NCBI RefSeq assembly: GCF_003217515.1
Contig: NZ_QJSX01000007.1
Location: 16,944-80,943, forward strand
Length of the DNA: 64,000 bases
Direction: 5' to 3'
DNA from: Deinococcus yavapaiensis KR-236
GTDB lineage: Bacteria; Deinococcota; Deinococci; Deinococcales; Deinococcaceae
The notes under the pieces were generated by a model that was not told the DNA's origin, ran no database searches, and saw only the letters and a program-made list of their open reading frames with translations. Positions 8,657 through 16,636 of the stretch are shown one piece after another (the first letter of the stretch is position 1; every line of letters begins with the position of its first letter). A program made the translations under genes and the position numbers.

Positions 8657-8662
8657 AGGGTA
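8657..8662 (-). promoter_or_regulatory. -10 element, leaderless promoter of the DJ-1/PfpI gene
   Basis: On the minus strand, TACCCT sits 7 bases before the GTG start at 8649, leaving no room for a ribosome binding site. Confidence 0.5.
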
Positions 8663-8732
8663 GAGGGGCCGACGTGCGGTGTCCAGAGGCTGCCACCGAC
8701 GACTCGTCGGTGACGCGGGCTTCTCGGCGGAG

Positions 8733-8738
8733 TAAGTT
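8733..8738 (+). promoter_or_regulatory. -10 element, leaderless promoter of the winged-helix regulator
   Basis: TAAGTT lies 6 bases before the GTG at 8745. It is back to back with the DJ-1 promoter, so both start from a 95-base divergent region. Confidence 0.5.
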
Positions 8739-8744
8739 GGAAGG

Positions 8745-9431
8745 GTGTCGGCGTTGCCTCGCGATGAGCTCGAAGTCACGTCCCGTGGTGCGGCGAAGCT
8801 CGTGTTGGACGCGGTGACGCGGGCGAGTCTGGAGCCGTTCATGGGCGTCGAGCGAAGTGCGCAAGCGGCGGCGCGTGAAGCGGGCGTGCCGTTGAGCACG
8901 ATGACGTCGCGCATTCGCGTGTTTTCACGTCACGGCCTGCTCGCTCGAACGGGAGAGCAAGCGCGGCGCGGGCGACCGATGCCGCTGTACCGCGCGCCTC
9001 GCTCGCTGTACGTGCCGTTTCACGTGACGCCGCTCGTGTCCGACCAGTTGCTGTCGAGCGCGTCGTTCGAGTTCATGCAGCGGCGGTTGATGCAGAGCGT
9101 CGGAGCCGCGTGGGTGGAGGCGGCCGAGGCGCGCGGCTGGACGTTGGGATTGCACGTGTTTCGTGACGCGAGCGGCTTCGTGGCTCAAAACGTCAGTCCG
9201 CGCCCGGCACCGGGAGAAGACCCGAACGTGTTCTTCGAGGACTTGTTGTCGGCCGAGCAACCCGCCGTTTGGGACACGTGGGGCATCTTCGCGTTGCATC
9301 ACGAGGCGGCGAAGGCCTTTCAGCGGGAATTGCTGGCGCTCAAGATGCGGTACGCGGCGTTGATCGATCCGTCGGCTTCGCGCTCCTACATCGTGCGGCT
9401 CGCGATCGCGCCGCTCGTCGAAGAAGAGTAG
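8745..9431 (+). CDS. Winged-helix (ArsR/HTH_20-like) transcriptional regulator
   Basis: A 228-residue protein. Residues about 20-85 look like a winged helix-turn-helix (AQAAAREAGVPLSTMTSRIRVFSRHGLLA...GRPMPLYRA, with the wing at RRGRPMPLYR). The remaining 140 residues form a helical domain without a recognised motif, probably for effector binding or dimerisation. The GTG start is placed by the -10 hexamer 6 bases upstream. It precedes the MFS exporter at 9489 by 57 bases, which contain a perfect hairpin. Control of that exporter, perhaps with self-control, is an inference from position. Confidence 0.75.
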   Translation: MSALPRDELEVTSRGAAKLVLDAVTRASLEPFMGVERSAQAAAREAGVPLSTMTSRIRVFSRHGLLARTGEQARRGRPMPLYRAPRSLYVPFHVTPLVSDQLLSSASFEFMQRRLMQSVGAAWVEAAEARGWTLGLHVFRDASGFVAQNVSPRPAPGEDPNVFFEDLLSAEQPAVWDTWGIFALHHEAAKAFQRELLALKMRYAALIDPSASRSYIVRLAIAPLVEEE

Positions 9432-9474
9432 CGTCTCAACGACGAGCGGCCGGTGGTGCTCGTCGTTGAGACGC
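9431..9474 (+). terminator. Perfect hairpin between the regulator and the MFS gene
   Basis: A 17-base-pair perfect stem (9431-9447 with 9458-9474) and a 10-base loop begin at the last base of the regulator's stop codon and end 14 bases before the MFS start. There is no T run. It may end the regulator transcript or lower read-through into the exporter. Confidence 0.55.
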
Positions 9475-9488
9475 TCGCACCTTGAGGC

Positions 9489-10751
9489 ATGACGATTTCG
9501 TTGCTGCGAGGTGACTTCGCGCTCGTCTGGTGGAGCGGGCTGATCAGCATGACGGGTTCGTGGATGCTGTCGGCGGCCCTGCCGGCCTTCGTGTACTTGA
9601 CGACCCGCTCGGTGCTCGCCGCGAGCTTGATGTTCGTCGCGTCGCTGCTGCCTCGCGTGCTGCTGGGCGGCTGGGCGGGTTCGCTGGCCGATCGGTACGA
9701 TCGACGCGTGCTGCTCGCCGCCTTGAACGCCTTGGCCGCGCTCAGCTTGCTGCCGTTGCTGGCCCTCGACGCGCGCTCCTTGTGGTTGGTGTACGTCGTG
9801 GAGGTGCTCGAAACCCTCGTGCTGCTTCCGCTCGGTCCGGCCGAGAATAGCTTGCTGCCAGCCCTCGTCTCGAATGACACGTTGCCTCGAGCCAACGCGT
9901 TGAACGCGCTGAACAACAACCTCGCGCGCCTCGTCGGCCCGGCTCTCGGCGGCGTGATGTTGACGTGGGGCGGCTTGGACTTGGTGGTGCTGGTAGACGT
10001 CGCGAGCTACGTCTTGGCGGCGCTGCTGATTTGGCGGGTGCGGTACCGAGGCGCGAAGTCCATGACTTCGGAGGAGCCCGTGAAGCGCGCGTGGCGGTCG
10101 GGGCTGGCGGTGGTGTGGCGCTCGTCGGCTTTGCGGTTGCTGACGCTGGCCATGGCGGTCGGAGCGATCGGGGAGGGCGTGTTCGGCGTGCTGCTCGCAC
10201 CGTTCGTGACGAGCGTGCTCGGCGGAGACGCCCGAGCGTACGGCCTCGTGATCAGCGCGCAAGCGATCGGGGGTTTGGTGGGAGGGGTGGTGGCCGCTCG
10301 GTACGCGCATCGCTGGGAAGCGGCGCGGTTGCTGACGTGGGGCTCGGTCGGGTTGGGGTTGGTGGATCTCGCGATGTTCGTGTACCCCCTGTGGTTGCCG
10401 ATCGTGCCGCCCGCCGTGGCGTTGATGGTCCTTGCGGGGATTCCGGCGAGCTTCTCGGGCGCGGCGTGGGCGACGTTGATGCAGCGGCACGCTTCCGACG
10501 CCGTGCGCGGACGCGCCTTCGGCGTGGCCGGGCAGTTGTCCGCCGTGGGGGTGTTCGCGGGCGTGGGAATCGCGAACTTGGCTCGCGAGGCGGCATGGAT
10601 CGTTCCCGTCATTTCGACGCACGCGGCGACGTTGCTGCTCGGCGGAATCCTGCTCGGCGCACTGGGACGGCGAGCAGGCTTGTGGAGCAGGGGAGAAGTC
10701 GACCTCGACGGCCGCGGCGCGGCGCCTGCTCGTTCGCAGAGCGAGGGGTGA
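9489..10751 (+). CDS. MFS transporter (EntS/macrolide-efflux-like)
   Basis: A 420-residue inner-membrane protein with about 12 hydrophobic segments. The loop between helices 2 and 3 carries the MFS motif A variant GGWAGSLADRYDRR. The pattern (LVWWSGLISMTGSWMLSAALPAFVY..., then ...LNNNLARLVGPALGGVML) matches the MFS_3 group of drug and siderophore exporters. The substrate is unknown. The ATG at 9489 has only a weak site (TTGAGG). It follows a winged-helix regulator in the same direction, an arrangement common for inducible efflux. Confidence 0.85.
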   Translation: MTISLLRGDFALVWWSGLISMTGSWMLSAALPAFVYLTTRSVLAASLMFVASLLPRVLLGGWAGSLADRYDRRVLLAALNALAALSLLPLLALDARSLWLVYVVEVLETLVLLPLGPAENSLLPALVSNDTLPRANALNALNNNLARLVGPALGGVMLTWGGLDLVVLVDVASYVLAALLIWRVRYRGAKSMTSEEPVKRAWRSGLAVVWRSSALRLLTLAMAVGAIGEGVFGVLLAPFVTSVLGGDARAYGLVISAQAIGGLVGGVVAARYAHRWEAARLLTWGSVGLGLVDLAMFVYPLWLPIVPPAVALMVLAGIPASFSGAAWATLMQRHASDAVRGRAFGVAGQLSAVGVFAGVGIANLAREAAWIVPVISTHAATLLLGGILLGALGRRAGLWSRGEVDLDGRGAAPARSQSEG

Positions 10752-10925
10752 GCTGGCCGCGACACGAGGAGTGCGTCGTCACCGCCGAGTGGACGCGCGT
10801 CCGCCCGAACCTGCATCGATCTTCTCTAAAGGCGACCTCCACGTCGGCGCGCGACGTTCGCGTTTCCTGACGACCCTCGGCGGTGGTAGCCTGACGAGGC
10901 ACGACCTTGTCAGGAGCCTTCGCCT

Positions 10926-13574
10926 GTGACCGACCCGAATAATCCGACTGCGCTCCTCGACGCCATCCAAGACGTCTTGTACGCCGTCGACCAGGAATTT
11001 CGATTCACCTTTATCAACGCCGCCGCTCAACGCACGCTGAACCTCACGCCCGACGCGCTCGGCCGCACTTTGTCCGAAGTGCTGCCGCAAGCCGCGACGG
11101 GACAAGGCTACCCGTTGTTGCTGCGCGCCATTCAAGAGCAGCGGCCCACGCACTTCGAGGTGTACTCCCCGGTGCGGCGACGCTGGATTCGCGTGGACGC
11201 CTACCCTTGGAACGGCGGTTTGATCGTGTATCAGCACGATATTCACGAGCGGCACCAGGCAGAAGAGCACGCGCGCGCCCTCACCACGGTCAGCATGCAC
11301 TTGCAGCACGCGGTCACGCCGCGCGAGGTCGCGTCGCTGCTGGTGCAGGTCGTGCCCGCCGCCTTGGGCGCCGAAGTCGTGGTGGTCGCGTTGCTCGACG
11401 AGGACGGCGAACAAATGCGGAGCGTGGCTGCCACGGGCTTGGACGAGGGCCAGCAGCGACGCTGGAGCGAGTTTCCCCTCACGGCCCCCGTGCCGATCGC
11501 CGTGACCGCGCGCGAAGGCCGCGCGGTGTTCGTCCCGACGCGCGAGGACGCTCGGCGCGATTATCCGGCGCTGCTGAACGCCATTCATCCGCACGAAGCG
11601 TGGGCCGCCTTGCCGCTTCGGGTGGAGGACCGCACGTTCGGCGGACTGGGCCTCAGCTTCCCGACTCCGCGCTTGTTCGACGAGGCCGAGCGCGCCTTTT
11701 TGCACGCCGTGGCCGCGCAGGCCGCGCAGGCGTTGGAGCGTGTGCGGCTGCTGGAGGCCGAGAGCCGCGCGCGCGAATACGGCGCGTTTCTCACCCGCGC
11801 CAGCGGCGAGCTCGCCGCGTCCCTCGATTTGCCGACCACCTTGAAGAACCTCACGCGCCTCGCCGTGCCCGACCTCGCCGATTGGTGCGCGGTGTACGTT
11901 CCGGACGGGGAGGAACTTCGGGTGCTGGCCATGGCGCATCAAGATCCCGCGAAAGTCGAGTTGTTGCGCGACACCATCACGGCCGTGCCCCTCCGCCTGG
12001 ACGCGTCGGGCGGCGCTCCGCAGGTGTTGCGTACGGGCGAGCCGTTCTTCGTTCCGGTCGTGACGACCGCGATGATCGACGCGCTGGGCCGAGACCCGCA
12101 GCACACCCGGCAGTTGCACACGCTGGGCTTGCGGTCTTACATGGGCGTGCCGATGGTCGCGCACGGTCACACGTTGGGCGTGCTGGCGTTCGCCTTGGCA
12201 GAGACCGAGCGTCACTACGACGCGGAGGACCTCAAGTTCGCCTTGGAACTCGCGCGAAGAGCGGGCGTCGCGCTGGATCACGCGCGGTTGTACGGCGAGG
12301 CGCAAGCTTGGGCGGCGACGCTGGAGCGTACCGTGGCCGACCGCACCGCCGAACTCGCCGCCCGTACCCGCGCGCTGGAGGCGTTCGGCGTGCTCAGCCG
12401 AGACCTCGCGACCGAAACCGACCGCGTGAAGCTCGTGACGCGCGCCCAAGAAATCCTCCTCTCGTTGCTGCCGCACGCCGTCGCCGCGTACTTCGAGCAG
12501 CAGGCGGGACGCTGGAAGCTGCGCTGCCTCACCGGAGAACTTCCCGACGAGGCCTTCAAGGCCGCGCTGGAAGTTGGGCTGGAGCGGGGCCAGGCCCCTT
12601 CGTTCGACACGCCGTTCGATACCAACACCCCGCTGTATCTCAATGCCTTCAATCCGCAGCCTCGCCACGTTCGGCCCGAGTCCGTGGCGCAGTTGAAGTC
12701 CGTCGCGTCCCTGCCCGTCGGGGCGGGCGAGCATTTGTACGGCGTGCTGGTCATTGCGCTGTACGAACAGCACGGCTGGACTGCCGTGGACCGCGTGGTG
12801 CTCGAGACCGCTCTGAGCAAGCTGCGCTTGGCGCTCGAACGCGCCGAGGCCGTGGAGGACTTGGCGCGCCGCACGCGTGAACTCGAGGAAGTGAACGCGG
12901 AACTCGACGCGTTCACGGCGACGGTGTCGCACGATCTGCGCGCGCCGTTGCGTCACCTTCAGTCGTTCAGCTTGCTGCTGCGCCGCGCGCTCGGCGACGA
13001 GGTGCCCGAGCGCGCACTTCGGCCTCTCGGCATGATCGAGTCGTCCTCGGCGCGTCTCAGCGTGCTCGTGGAGGCGTTGCTGTCGTTCGCGCGCATGTCC
13101 CGGCAGGCGTTGCGGATGCAGGACGTGGACTTGAACGACTTGGTTCGCTTGGCCGTAGAGGACTTGCACTTGGACGTGACGGGACAGAAGGTGGAGTGGC
13201 GCATCGCGCCGCTTCCGGTCGTGCGCGGAGACGCGGTGTTGTTGCGCCAGGTGCTGGTGAACTTGCTGGGCAACGCCGTGAAGTACAGCGCGGGACGCGA
13301 GCAACCCATCGTGACGGTCGACGCGCGTGAAACGCCGAGTGAGGAATCGGGCGAGGTGGTGCTGCGCGTCCAGGACAACGGCGTGGGGTACGACCCGAAG
13401 TTGGGGGACAAATTGTTCGGGATGTTCGCTCGATTGCACCGTGTGGACGAGTACGAGGGAAGCGGCATCGGCCTGGCGACGGTACGCCGAGTCGTGCAAC
13501 GGCACGGTGGGCGCGTCTGGGCGCAAAGCACGCCGGGAGAGGGCGCGACCTTCTACGTCGCGTTGCCGAGGTGA
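10926..13574 (+). CDS. PAS-GAF-GAF-GAF sensor histidine kinase
   Basis: An 882-residue cytosolic kinase. Domains: PAS (about 5-110), then three GAF-like domains (about 120-280, 285-455 and 480-645), a HisKA dimerisation helix with phospho-acceptor His at about 669 (VSHDLRAPLRHLQSF), and a HATPase_c domain. The ATPase boxes are complete: NLLGNAVKYS, DNGVGYDPK and GSGIGLATVRRVV. No receiver or membrane domain is present. The GTG start follows a CAGGAG site. It is closely related to the kinases at 47564, 45614 and 57138. No receiver gene is adjacent; the next plus-strand gene is the degenerate kinase at 14233. Confidence 0.9.
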   Translation: MTDPNNPTALLDAIQDVLYAVDQEFRFTFINAAAQRTLNLTPDALGRTLSEVLPQAATGQGYPLLLRAIQEQRPTHFEVYSPVRRRWIRVDAYPWNGGLIVYQHDIHERHQAEEHARALTTVSMHLQHAVTPREVASLLVQVVPAALGAEVVVVALLDEDGEQMRSVAATGLDEGQQRRWSEFPLTAPVPIAVTAREGRAVFVPTREDARRDYPALLNAIHPHEAWAALPLRVEDRTFGGLGLSFPTPRLFDEAERAFLHAVAAQAAQALERVRLLEAESRAREYGAFLTRASGELAASLDLPTTLKNLTRLAVPDLADWCAVYVPDGEELRVLAMAHQDPAKVELLRDTITAVPLRLDASGGAPQVLRTGEPFFVPVVTTAMIDALGRDPQHTRQLHTLGLRSYMGVPMVAHGHTLGVLAFALAETERHYDAEDLKFALELARRAGVALDHARLYGEAQAWAATLERTVADRTAELAARTRALEAFGVLSRDLATETDRVKLVTRAQEILLSLLPHAVAAYFEQQAGRWKLRCLTGELPDEAFKAALEVGLERGQAPSFDTPFDTNTPLYLNAFNPQPRHVRPESVAQLKSVASLPVGAGEHLYGVLVIALYEQHGWTAVDRVVLETALSKLRLALERAEAVEDLARRTRELEEVNAELDAFTATVSHDLRAPLRHLQSFSLLLRRALGDEVPERALRPLGMIESSSARLSVLVEALLSFARMSRQALRMQDVDLNDLVRLAVEDLHLDVTGQKVEWRIAPLPVVRGDAVLLRQVLVNLLGNAVKYSAGREQPIVTVDARETPSEESGEVVLRVQDNGVGYDPKLGDKLFGMFARLHRVDEYEGSGIGLATVRRVVQRHGGRVWAQSTPGEGATFYVALPR

Positions 13575-13626
13575 GCGCCACCGACGTCGACTCGCCGAAC
13601 GGCGCGGCGAACGAAGTCTCCGTGCT

Positions 13627-14139
13627 TCAGAGGTTTGGCCAGCCGAAGCGCACTTCGCGCAGTTCGCCTTCGGGGATGCGTTCTCGCTTCTCGCCGTCCT
13701 CCACGCCGCCCATGCGTCGGTAGAAGCCGCGCGTGGGATTGGCGTCCAAGACCCACAACGCCATCGACGCCGCGCCCCGGCTTCTCAAGGTTTCGACGAG
13801 CGCTTCGAACAAGGCCGCGCCGACACCTCGACCTTGCGCCTCGCGAAGCAGGTACAGGGCGTACAGTTCCGCGTCGTACCGCGGATGGTCTCGGGGCGGT
13901 CCGCCGTTCACGAAACCCACCACGCGACCGTTCGCTTCGGCGGCCAACGCCACTTGCGTGGCGTCGCCGATGAGATGCGACCAGCCGCGCGTTCGGCGTT
14001 CGCGCATCTCGTCGCTCGTCATGCGGTCGAGAAAGGCGCTCGGGACGAGGCCGTCGTACGTTTCGAGCCAAGACGTCACGTGCACGCGCGCCAAGCTCGG
14101 CGCGTCGGCGAGGCGGGCGGGTCGAATCGAGAAGGACAC
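13627..14139 (-). CDS. GNAT family N-acetyltransferase
   Basis: A 170-residue GNAT enzyme that would transfer an acetyl group from acetyl-CoA to an unknown amine. The acetyl-CoA loop is seen as REAQGRGVGAALFEAL (Q/R-x-x-G-x-G/A), after the strand AELYALYLL. The C-terminal NPTRGFYRRMGG is the usual N-x-x-A-x-x-F-Y-x-x-x-G region. The GTG start lies 6 bases after a TACGGT hexamer, so it is probably leaderless. It is convergent with the kinase at 10926 and divergent from the gene at 14233. Confidence 0.85.
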   Translation of the reverse strand: MSFSIRPARLADAPSLARVHVTSWLETYDGLVPSAFLDRMTSDEMRERRTRGWSHLIGDATQVALAAEANGRVVGFVNGGPPRDHPRYDAELYALYLLREAQGRGVGAALFEALVETLRSRGAASMALWVLDANPTRGFYRRMGGVEDGEKRERIPEGELREVRFGWPNL

Positions 14140-14145
14140 GCCGAC

Positions 14146-14151
14146 ACCGTA
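14146..14151 (-). promoter_or_regulatory. -10 element, leaderless promoter of the GNAT gene
   Basis: On the minus strand, TACGGT lies 6 bases before the GTG at 14139. Confidence 0.5.
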
Positions 14152-14219
14152 CCAAAGGAAAACGATTCGAGGCGGGCGCCGGGAACGTGGCGAGGACGCG
14201 CCGTCGCGCGATCACCCGC

Positions 14220-14225
14220 TATTCT
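14220..14225 (+). promoter_or_regulatory. -10 element, leaderless promoter of the degenerate kinase gene
   Basis: TATTCT lies 7 bases before the ATG at 14233. Confidence 0.5.
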
Positions 14226-14232
14226 TTGAGAC

Positions 14233-15879
14233 ATGTCGTCCGAGCGCGCCACTCTCCGGACCACGTTGTTCAGTGACGAGTTGCAGACGGTCAGCGTCGC
14301 GCTCGCCGCTCCCAGCGCCGAAGAGCAAATTTCCGAAATCGTGCTGCACCCGGCCATCGAGCACCTCGGGGCCATCGCGGGCGGCGTGCTGCTCGTGAGC
14401 GCGGCGGGAGACCGCTTGGACCTCGTCGCGCGGCAAGGTTACGAAGACGGAGCGCAGACCATTTGGCAAGACGGTCCCATCGACGCGCGTACGCCTGCCA
14501 CGGACGCGTTGCGTACGCGCGAAGCCTTGTTCTTCGAGCACGTCGACGCTCTCAAGGCGGCGTACCCGGATCTCGAACGGCAAACGGGCGCGGTGAGTCC
14601 CGTGGCGAGCGCCGTGCTGCCGTTCGTCTTCGACGGGCACACGCTCGGCGTGCTCGTCCTCGACTTTCACGAACCGCACGCGTTCACGCCCGCCGAGAAG
14701 CAGTTTCTGCGCACACTCGCCGCGCAGAGCGCCGTCGCGCTCGAGCGCGCTTCGCTGCACGCGCGACTGCTCGGCGAGCAGCAGCAGAAAGTCGAGATTC
14801 TCGAGAGCATCAGCGACGCCTTCTACGCGGTGGACTTCGATTGGCGCTTCACGTACATCAACCGCCGCACCGAGTACATCTGGGGTCGCAAACGCGAGGA
14901 ACTGCTCGGCAAGGTGTACTGGAACGAGTTTCCGCAAGCGGTCGGAAGCGAGCCGTACCACGCGCACTTCGAAGCGATGCGCGAGCGCCGCGTCGTACGC
15001 CTCGAAGCGATGTCGCCGATCGTCGGCATGTGGGTGGACATCACCATCTACCCGACGCAGGGCGGCGTGTCGGTGTACTTCAAGGACATCAGCGAACGCA
15101 AGCGCATCGAAGCGCGCCTGTACGAACTCAACCGCGTGCTCGAGCGGCGCGTCGAAGAACGGACGCGCGATCTGCAAGACCTCAACGCGGAGTTGCGCGC
15201 GTACGCCATGGGCATCTCGCGCGACTTGGCCGAACCCATGCGGCGCGTACACGGCTTCGTGGGGTTGCTGGAGCGGCGCTTGGCCGACCAAGTGGACGAC
15301 CGAGTGCAAGCCTTGTTCGCGCAGGTGCGCGACGAGGCCCGACGCGTGGAAGGACGCATGGACGAACTGCGGCAACTCGCGCTCCTGGAACGGCGGGAGT
15401 TGCGCGAAGAGCTCATCGCGCTCGATCAACTCGTCGTGCAGGTGCGCAGCGACCTCGAGAGCCTGCTGAAAGGCCGCAAGGTGAAGTGGCTGTTGGGAAC
15501 GCTGCCGACCGTGATGGGCGACGCGTTGCTGTTACGGCAGGTGCTCGCGGAGTTGCTGGCGTTCGCGCTGGACGCCACGCGCGAAGTCGAGACGGCGCTG
15601 ATCGAAGTGGACGGCGAGACGCGGGGCGGGCAAGTCGTGGCGTGGGTGCGGCACAACGGCGCGGCGCTCTCGGCTCAGGAGGCGCAGCAGTTGTTCGAGG
15701 TGTTCGGCACTCCTCAAGCCGAGAGTTCGGGCACGGTCCGCATCGGATTGGCGAACGCGCGGCGCATCGTCTCGCGGCACGGCGGGCAGTTGTGGGCGCA
15801 GAGCGCGTCGGACGGCGCGGGCGGCGTGTTGTTCTTGGCCTTGCCCGACAAGATCGGAGCGCCGGCGACCGATTCGTGA
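14233..15879 (+). CDS. GAF-PAS protein with a degenerate histidine-kinase module (pseudokinase)
   Basis: A 548-residue cytosolic protein: GAF (about 30-180), PAS (about 190-295), coiled coil, then a HisKA/HATPase-like region colinear with the kinase at 10926. The key residues are replaced. The H-box reads ISRDLAEP (Arg330 in place of His). The N-box reads ELLAFALDA (Glu440 for Asn). The G1 box reads VRHNGAAL (His474 for Asp). The G2 region is GTVRIGLANARRIV. The reading frame is intact, with normal codon use, so this looks like a maintained non-catalytic paralogue. It may modulate a partner kinase by dimerisation or act as a sensor scaffold; both are inferences. Confidence 0.85.
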   Translation: MSSERATLRTTLFSDELQTVSVALAAPSAEEQISEIVLHPAIEHLGAIAGGVLLVSAAGDRLDLVARQGYEDGAQTIWQDGPIDARTPATDALRTREALFFEHVDALKAAYPDLERQTGAVSPVASAVLPFVFDGHTLGVLVLDFHEPHAFTPAEKQFLRTLAAQSAVALERASLHARLLGEQQQKVEILESISDAFYAVDFDWRFTYINRRTEYIWGRKREELLGKVYWNEFPQAVGSEPYHAHFEAMRERRVVRLEAMSPIVGMWVDITIYPTQGGVSVYFKDISERKRIEARLYELNRVLERRVEERTRDLQDLNAELRAYAMGISRDLAEPMRRVHGFVGLLERRLADQVDDRVQALFAQVRDEARRVEGRMDELRQLALLERRELREELIALDQLVVQVRSDLESLLKGRKVKWLLGTLPTVMGDALLLRQVLAELLAFALDATREVETALIEVDGETRGGQVVAWVRHNGAALSAQEAQQLFEVFGTPQAESSGTVRIGLANARRIVSRHGGQLWAQSASDGAGGVLFLALPDKIGAPATDS

Positions 15880-15919
15880 CGCTCGGCGCTCCACGGCGCG
15901 GCTCCGGTCAGTGCTCTTT

Positions 15920-16588
15920 TCAAGGTGTGAGGACGCGTCGAAGGCGACTCAGGCTGGCTCGCCAGTTGTTCTCCAAGGCGCGCACGGCCTCGCTCGTATC
16001 GCCCGAGCGCAACGCGTCGAGGATGCGCGCGTGCTCGTCGAGCGACGCTTCGCCCGAGGAGGTCGCGTTGAAGTACGCCAGTTCGACGCGGCGAAGCTTG
16101 CGTTTGAGGCTTTCGAGCGTTCCTTGAAGCTCGCGGTTGCCCGACCGCGCGATCCAGACGTCATGAAAGGCCGTGTCGGTCTCGACGGCTTCACGGGCGT
16201 CGTGGTCGCGCAGGGCGACTTGAAGCCGCGCGTCGAGGGCACGCAGGCGCTCCAAGTCGGGCGCCGTGAGGGCAGGCGCGGCGAGACGAAGTGCGAGCAC
16301 CTCCAAGGCTTCCACGACGAGGTACAACTCGGCCGCCTGCTCGACGCGCAGCGGAGCCACGCGCGTCCAGCGGTTCAAGGCGGTCTCGACGAAGCCCTCG
16401 TCTTCGAGGCGGCGCAGCGCTTCGCGCACCGGCGTGCGGCTGACTCCGAGTCGCTCGGCGATCTCCTGGTCGCGCAGAGGCTCTTCGGGCGCGAGCGTGC
16501 CGTCGATGATCCAAGTGCTGAGCTGCGTGTAGACGTCCTCACGGGCGAGAGAACGGGCGCGTTTCGAAGCGGTGGGCGGAATCGGCAT
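15920..16588 (-). CDS. GntR family regulator, FCD subfamily
   Basis: A 222-residue regulator. The N-terminal winged helix has the GntR signature (EPLRDQEIAERLGVSRTPVREALRRLEDEGFV). The C-terminal helical FCD domain holds the metal or ligand site residues (D..FH in DTAFHDVWI and a later His in EHARI). The ATG at 16588 is chosen because upstream in-frame codons would run into the promoter. It is divergent, over 48 bases, from the M20 peptidase operon. This points to control of that operon by an amino-acid-like or organic-acid effector. Confidence 0.9.
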   Translation of the reverse strand: MPIPPTASKRARSLAREDVYTQLSTWIIDGTLAPEEPLRDQEIAERLGVSRTPVREALRRLEDEGFVETALNRWTRVAPLRVEQAAELYLVVEALEVLALRLAAPALTAPDLERLRALDARLQVALRDHDAREAVETDTAFHDVWIARSGNRELQGTLESLKRKLRRVELAYFNATSSGEASLDEHARILDALRSGDTSEAVRALENNWRASLSRLRRVLTP

Positions 16589-16599
16589 CCTGGACTTCG

Positions 16600-16605
16600 A
16601 TTCTA
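16600..16605 (-). promoter_or_regulatory. -10 element of the GntR gene
   Basis: On the minus strand, TAGAAT lies 11 bases before the ATG at 16588. Confidence 0.5.
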
Positions 16606-16614
16606 CCTCGCGAG

Positions 16615-16623
16615 ATGTGACAT
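16615..16623. promoter_or_regulatory. Candidate GntR operator
   Basis: The short palindrome ATGTGACAT lies midway in the 48-base divergent region, next to the -10 of the peptidase operon. FCD-type regulators usually bind short TNGT...ACNA palindromes. Its use by the GntR protein is inferred from position. Confidence 0.4.
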
Positions 16624-16624
16624 G

Positions 16625-16630
16625 TAATAT
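16625..16630 (+). promoter_or_regulatory. -10 element, leaderless promoter of the M20 peptidase operon
   Basis: TAATAT lies 6 bases before the GTG at 16637, leaving no space for a ribosome binding site. Confidence 0.6.
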
Positions 16631-16636
16631 ACTACC

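Noticed and set aside
10779..13526. A 915-codon minus-strand open frame opposite the kinase at 10926
   Set aside because: No start site or domain is seen, and the plus strand encodes a complete kinase with all catalytic boxes.
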